Translations under genes and position numbers: made by a program
Shown: positions 61,797-64,000 of the stretch, in pieces
Layout of the letters: the number at the start of each line of letters is the position of its first letter
Position numbering within the stretch: position 1 is the stretch's first letter
The notes under the pieces: generated by a model
Told to the model about the DNA's origin: nothing
What the model saw: the letters and a program-made list of their open reading frames with translations, nothing else
Databases searched by the model: none
Assembly: GCA_029202545.1 (NCBI GenBank)
Contig: CP119311.1
Location: forward strand, 2,852,001-2,916,000
Direction of reading: 5' to 3'
DNA from: Candidatus Pseudobacter hemicellulosilyticus
GTDB lineage: Bacteria > Bacteroidota > Bacteroidia > Chitinophagales > Chitinophagaceae
Length of the DNA: 64,000 nucleotides

Positions 61797-62447
61797 TCAG
61801 CGACCCACCAGGAAGATCAGCAGGCAGAGTAAGGCGGTCACTGACAGCACCACCACCCATTTGTATTTGTCCCAGTTTGCATGCGCTTTTTTCTCCTGCA
61901 GGAAATGCCGGATCTCCCGCAGGGTAGTGGCGTCATCAGCGGCCAGCTGTTCCAGCAGTCCGGCAACCGGTACGGCGTACGGCAATGGCAGCGGCGCAGC
62001 CGCCATCAGCAGGGAACGGATGATCTGGCGGTTAACAGGCAGCTCTTTCCCTTCCCGTAGGATAGCCAGGTTGCTTTCCGTGAGCAGCTGGCGGATATGA
62101 TAGCTCAGCGATGCATAATCTACCTGGAAGATATTCATGTTCCCGACGTACTGCTGCAGCTTCTGGCTTTCGGCCGCCAGTGCAGCAGGTGTAACAACCT
62201 GCTCTCTGAAGCCTTCGCCAATACTCCGGTTGTACCAGCGCTTGTAGTTGTATTCCTCGCGCTGCTGCGGATCGGAAAGAACGGCATAGGCTTCCTGCAC
62301 TTCGCGGAACAGCGCTTCCGACAGTGCATTGCCGTTATTGGTATCCGGATGGTATTTCAATGCCAGCCGCCGGAAAGAAGTTTTGATATCCTTTCCGCTG
62401 GCGGTAGGTCTTACCTCCAGGATAGTATAGTAATCTTTGATCTCCAT
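61797..62447 (-). CDS. J-domain protein with C-terminal membrane anchor
   Basis: 216 residues. N-terminal J domain (about 5-70) with the invariant HPD at residues 33-35 (KYHPDTN), which stimulates DnaK ATPase. There is no Gly/Phe region or zinc finger, so it is a type III specialised J protein. After a helical middle, a membrane helix about 195-214 ('VVVLSVTALLCLLIFLVG') anchors it, J domain in the cytosol. Client not deducible. Confidence 0.9.
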   Translation of the reverse strand: MEIKDYYTILEVRPTASGKDIKTSFRRLALKYHPDTNNGNALSEALFREVQEAYAVLSDPQQREEYNYKRWYNRSIGEGFREQVVTPAALAAESQKLQQYVGNMNIFQVDYASLSYHIRQLLTESNLAILREGKELPVNRQIIRSLLMAAAPLPLPYAVPVAGLLEQLAADDATTLREIRHFLQEKKAHANWDKYKWVVVLSVTALLCLLIFLVGR

Positions 62448-62495
62448 CGTATTGACTGGTTGCGAAATTACAGGTGGATCACAACAATTTGTAAA

Positions 62496-62525
62496 TTGCG
62501 GCCGTTTTATACACAGCTATTTTTA
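62496..62525 (+). promoter_or_regulatory. Candidate promoter of the polysaccharide deacetylase gene
   Basis: TTG (62496-62498), 19-bp spacer, TATTTTTA (62518-62525; last base deviates). Start codon 13 nt further. Confidence 0.55.
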
Positions 62526-62537
62526 TTGCCCCGCACT

Positions 62538-63443
62538 ATGATAACCTCTATGCCCCGATCAATGACCTGCTATGGCCTTGCGGCCGTTCTGCTGTTTGCC
62601 GCCCCTTTGTTCAACAGCTGTGAAATGTCTACCGATGCCAAAGCCGCCGTAGTGGCTGTTACCAGTCCTGCAGCTGAACCCGAAGCGCCAACCTCCACAG
62701 ATGCGTCCATTGACCCGGACAAGATAAAGGTGGCCGATGCGGTTACCATCCTTGCCCGCCCGGAAGTGCCGGTGCTTTGTTACCACCAGATCCGCGACTG
62801 GAAGCCTACCGATTCCAAAACAGCCCGTGATTATATTGTACCGGTAGATGCGTTCAAAGCGCAGCTGAAAATGCTGGCCGATAGCGGGTATCATACCATC
62901 TCGCCGGACCAGTTGTACAATTACCTCAATACAGGAGCGGCGTTGCCGGCCAGACCGGTCATGCTGACCTATGATGATACAGACCTGGACCAGTTCACCG
63001 TAGCCGCTCCGGAGATGAAAAAATATGGATTCAAAGGCGTGTACTTTGTGATGACCGTATCCCTGGGCAGGCCTCGTTATATGAGCAGGGAACAGGTGAA
63101 GCAGTTGTCGGATGAAGGGCATACCATCGGCTCCCATACCTGGGACCACCATAACGTAAAGAAGTACCAGGGGGACGACTGGGTCACCCAGATAGAAAAG
63201 CCCTCCCGCCAGCTGGAAACCATTACGGGCAAACCGGTGAAATATTTCGCCTATCCTTTTGGCCTCTGGAACCAGCCGGCTATCCCGGAGCTGCAAAAGC
63301 GCGGACTGCTGGCAGCCTTCCAGCTGTATGCGCCCCGGGACAACCAGGATCCCCTGTATACCATCCGCCGGATCATTGTTCCCGGCTCCTGGAGCCCGGC
63401 TACCCTGAACAGCCGGATGCGCAGCAGCTTCAATTTCAGGTAA
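62538..63443 (+). CDS. Polysaccharide deacetylase family lipoprotein
   Basis: 301 residues from the ATG at 62538 (alternatives at 62550 and 62562). Lipoprotein signal with lipobox FNSC, then a Thr/Ala-rich linker, then a NodB homology domain: 'PVMLTYDDTDLDQF' (motif 1, metal Asp), 'GHTIGSHTWDHHNV' (motif 2 with two His) and 'YFAYPFGLWN' (motif 3). Deacetylates N-acetylated sugar polymers such as peptidoglycan, chitin oligomers or exopolysaccharide; the substrate is not certain. An unannotated long upstream extension of the frame is antisense and rejected. Confidence 0.92.
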   Translation: MITSMPRSMTCYGLAAVLLFAAPLFNSCEMSTDAKAAVVAVTSPAAEPEAPTSTDASIDPDKIKVADAVTILARPEVPVLCYHQIRDWKPTDSKTARDYIVPVDAFKAQLKMLADSGYHTISPDQLYNYLNTGAALPARPVMLTYDDTDLDQFTVAAPEMKKYGFKGVYFVMTVSLGRPRYMSREQVKQLSDEGHTIGSHTWDHHNVKKYQGDDWVTQIEKPSRQLETITGKPVKYFAYPFGLWNQPAIPELQKRGLLAAFQLYAPRDNQDPLYTIRRIIVPGSWSPATLNSRMRSSFNFR

Positions 63444-63470
63444 ATAATTCCTTATCAATAATTTTACAGG

Positions 63471-63497
63471 CCCCGGGAGATCTTTCCGGGGTTTTTT
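63471..63497 (+). terminator. Rho-independent terminator of the deacetylase gene
   Basis: CCCCGG / CCGGGG stem with TTTTTT after it. Confidence 0.9.
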
Positions 63498-63632
63498 GTT
63501 GATTTTGGGGGCGGGGAAGATGCAACGGTCATTTCCCAAATCTTGTCTTTTCCCTGCACACCGTAACAATTGGTACATTGCGGACGGTTAATTGAGCAAG
63601 AAATTCATTACCAAGGACTAAAATTTAATACA

Positions 63633-64000
63633 GTGTTAAAAAACAAGTATCGTTTCCTGGCTGGCATGAGTGTGGTTATTCTGCTGGCCTTTGGGTTAAC
63701 AGGCTGTCTGAAGAGCGGCAGCAACACCCCGGCCCAAAAGCTGACCTATATTAATTTCGTACACCTGGGCGTTACGCTGCCTTCGGTAGACCTTTATTTC
63801 AAGGATACCAGGGTATCCAGCACTGCTTTTGGCTATAACAGCGGTTCCGGTACCTATGCTACAGTAGAACCCGGCACTTTTGGCGTTAAATTCAAGAAAT
63901 ATGGTGGCGACAGCCTGGTGGCTGAAGTACCCAATGCACTCTATGATTCCCTCCTGGCATATTCCCTGGTCCTGTACAATGATGAAGAGGGGATCGGTAG
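63633..64000 (+). CDS. DUF4397-like lipoprotein, 3' truncated by the window
   Basis: Open from the GTG at 63633 to the window edge (122 codons). Lipoprotein signal with lipobox LTGC followed by KSGSN. The mature start 'LTYINFVHLGVTLPSVDLYF' and later 'YNSGSGTYATVEPGTFGVKF' resemble the DUF4397 beta-sandwich found in Bacteroidota surface lipoproteins. The GTG start is preferred since it immediately precedes the signal peptide. Function unknown; the rest of the gene lies outside. Confidence 0.75.
   Translation, partial: MLKNKYRFLAGMSVVILLAFGLTGCLKSGSNTPAQKLTYINFVHLGVTLPSVDLYFKDTRVSSTAFGYNSGSGTYATVEPGTFGVKFKKYGGDSLVAEVPNALYDSLLAYSLVLYNDEEGIG

Noticed and set aside
62097..62537. Upstream extension of the deacetylase frame
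   Set aside because: Overlaps the J-domain gene on the other strand; lipoprotein signal begins at 62538.

Overview
The window looks like ordinary chromosome from a Bacteroidota bacterium, most likely a chitin-degrading member of the Chitinophagaceae. The evidence is: repeated promoters of the Bacteroidota type (TTG or TTTG, about 19 bp, TAnnTTTG); two TonB-dependent receptors with carboxypeptidase-regulatory-like N-termini; a T9SS-type cell-surface protein; DUF2807, DUF4403, DUF4954, DUF4197 and DUF4397 family proteins; a eukaryote-type NADP isocitrate dehydrogenase; and GH18 and GH20 chitin-processing enzymes. I see no insertion sequence, integrase, prophage or CRISPR array. Genes are closely packed on both strands, and many converge on strong hairpin terminators.

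Layout. 1-8.1 kb: a truncated PASTA protein, a rhodanese, a DUF6807 protein, a TPP-riboswitch-controlled TonB receptor (probable thiamine uptake), twin DUF2807 proteins, an initiator tRNA gene, a GNAT enzyme and a HigB/HigA toxin-antitoxin pair. 8.3-10.9 kb: era-der and a small lipoprotein. 10.9-11.8 kb: a gene-free block with a degenerate 134-bp tandem repeat. 11.8-16.9 kb: a T9SS surface protein and a TonB receptor. 16.9-25 kb (minus strand): glmS-DUF4954 and mgtE-S9 peptidase pairs. 25-34 kb: SET protein, DUF4403 lipoprotein, BrkB-like protein, GH18 chitinase, bestrophin-like channel, MtfA-like and M48 peptidases, a PIN-like protein and a hairpin-rich gene-free block. 34-40 kb: aconitase, PspC, AraC regulator, a candidate structured ncRNA, kdsA and an SDR-type threonine dehydrogenase. 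40-47 kb: GH20 hexosaminidase, DUF1080, acylphosphatase, SnoaL-like, icd. 46-55 kb: tandem Crp/Fnr regulators, MntH-USP fusion with a DtxR/MntR regulator, a lipoprotein, a GT35-like protein without the cofactor lysine and a DUF4139 protein containing a SusC-plug-like insert. 55-64 kb: FKBP isomerase, thioesterase, DUF4197, RlmK-like methyltransferase, sensor kinase, ABC-F ATPase, J-domain protein, polysaccharide deacetylase and a truncated DUF4397-like lipoprotein.

Themes. Chitin and amino-sugar use (GH18, GH20, glmS, deacetylase), metal homeostasis (MgtE, MntH with MntR) and the TCA steps acn and icd are all represented. Four signals are not explained by standard annotation: (i) a candidate stand-alone structured RNA at about 38.03-38.21 kb; (ii) a short element with core TTGGTTCGTCC recurring in four gene-free gaps; (iii) six genes whose TAnnTTTG-like box lies only 3-5 nt before the ATG, implying leaderless mRNAs; (iv) a GT35-family protein in which the expected PLP lysine is threonine. 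All functional calls rest on reading motifs and family resemblance; no database search was run.
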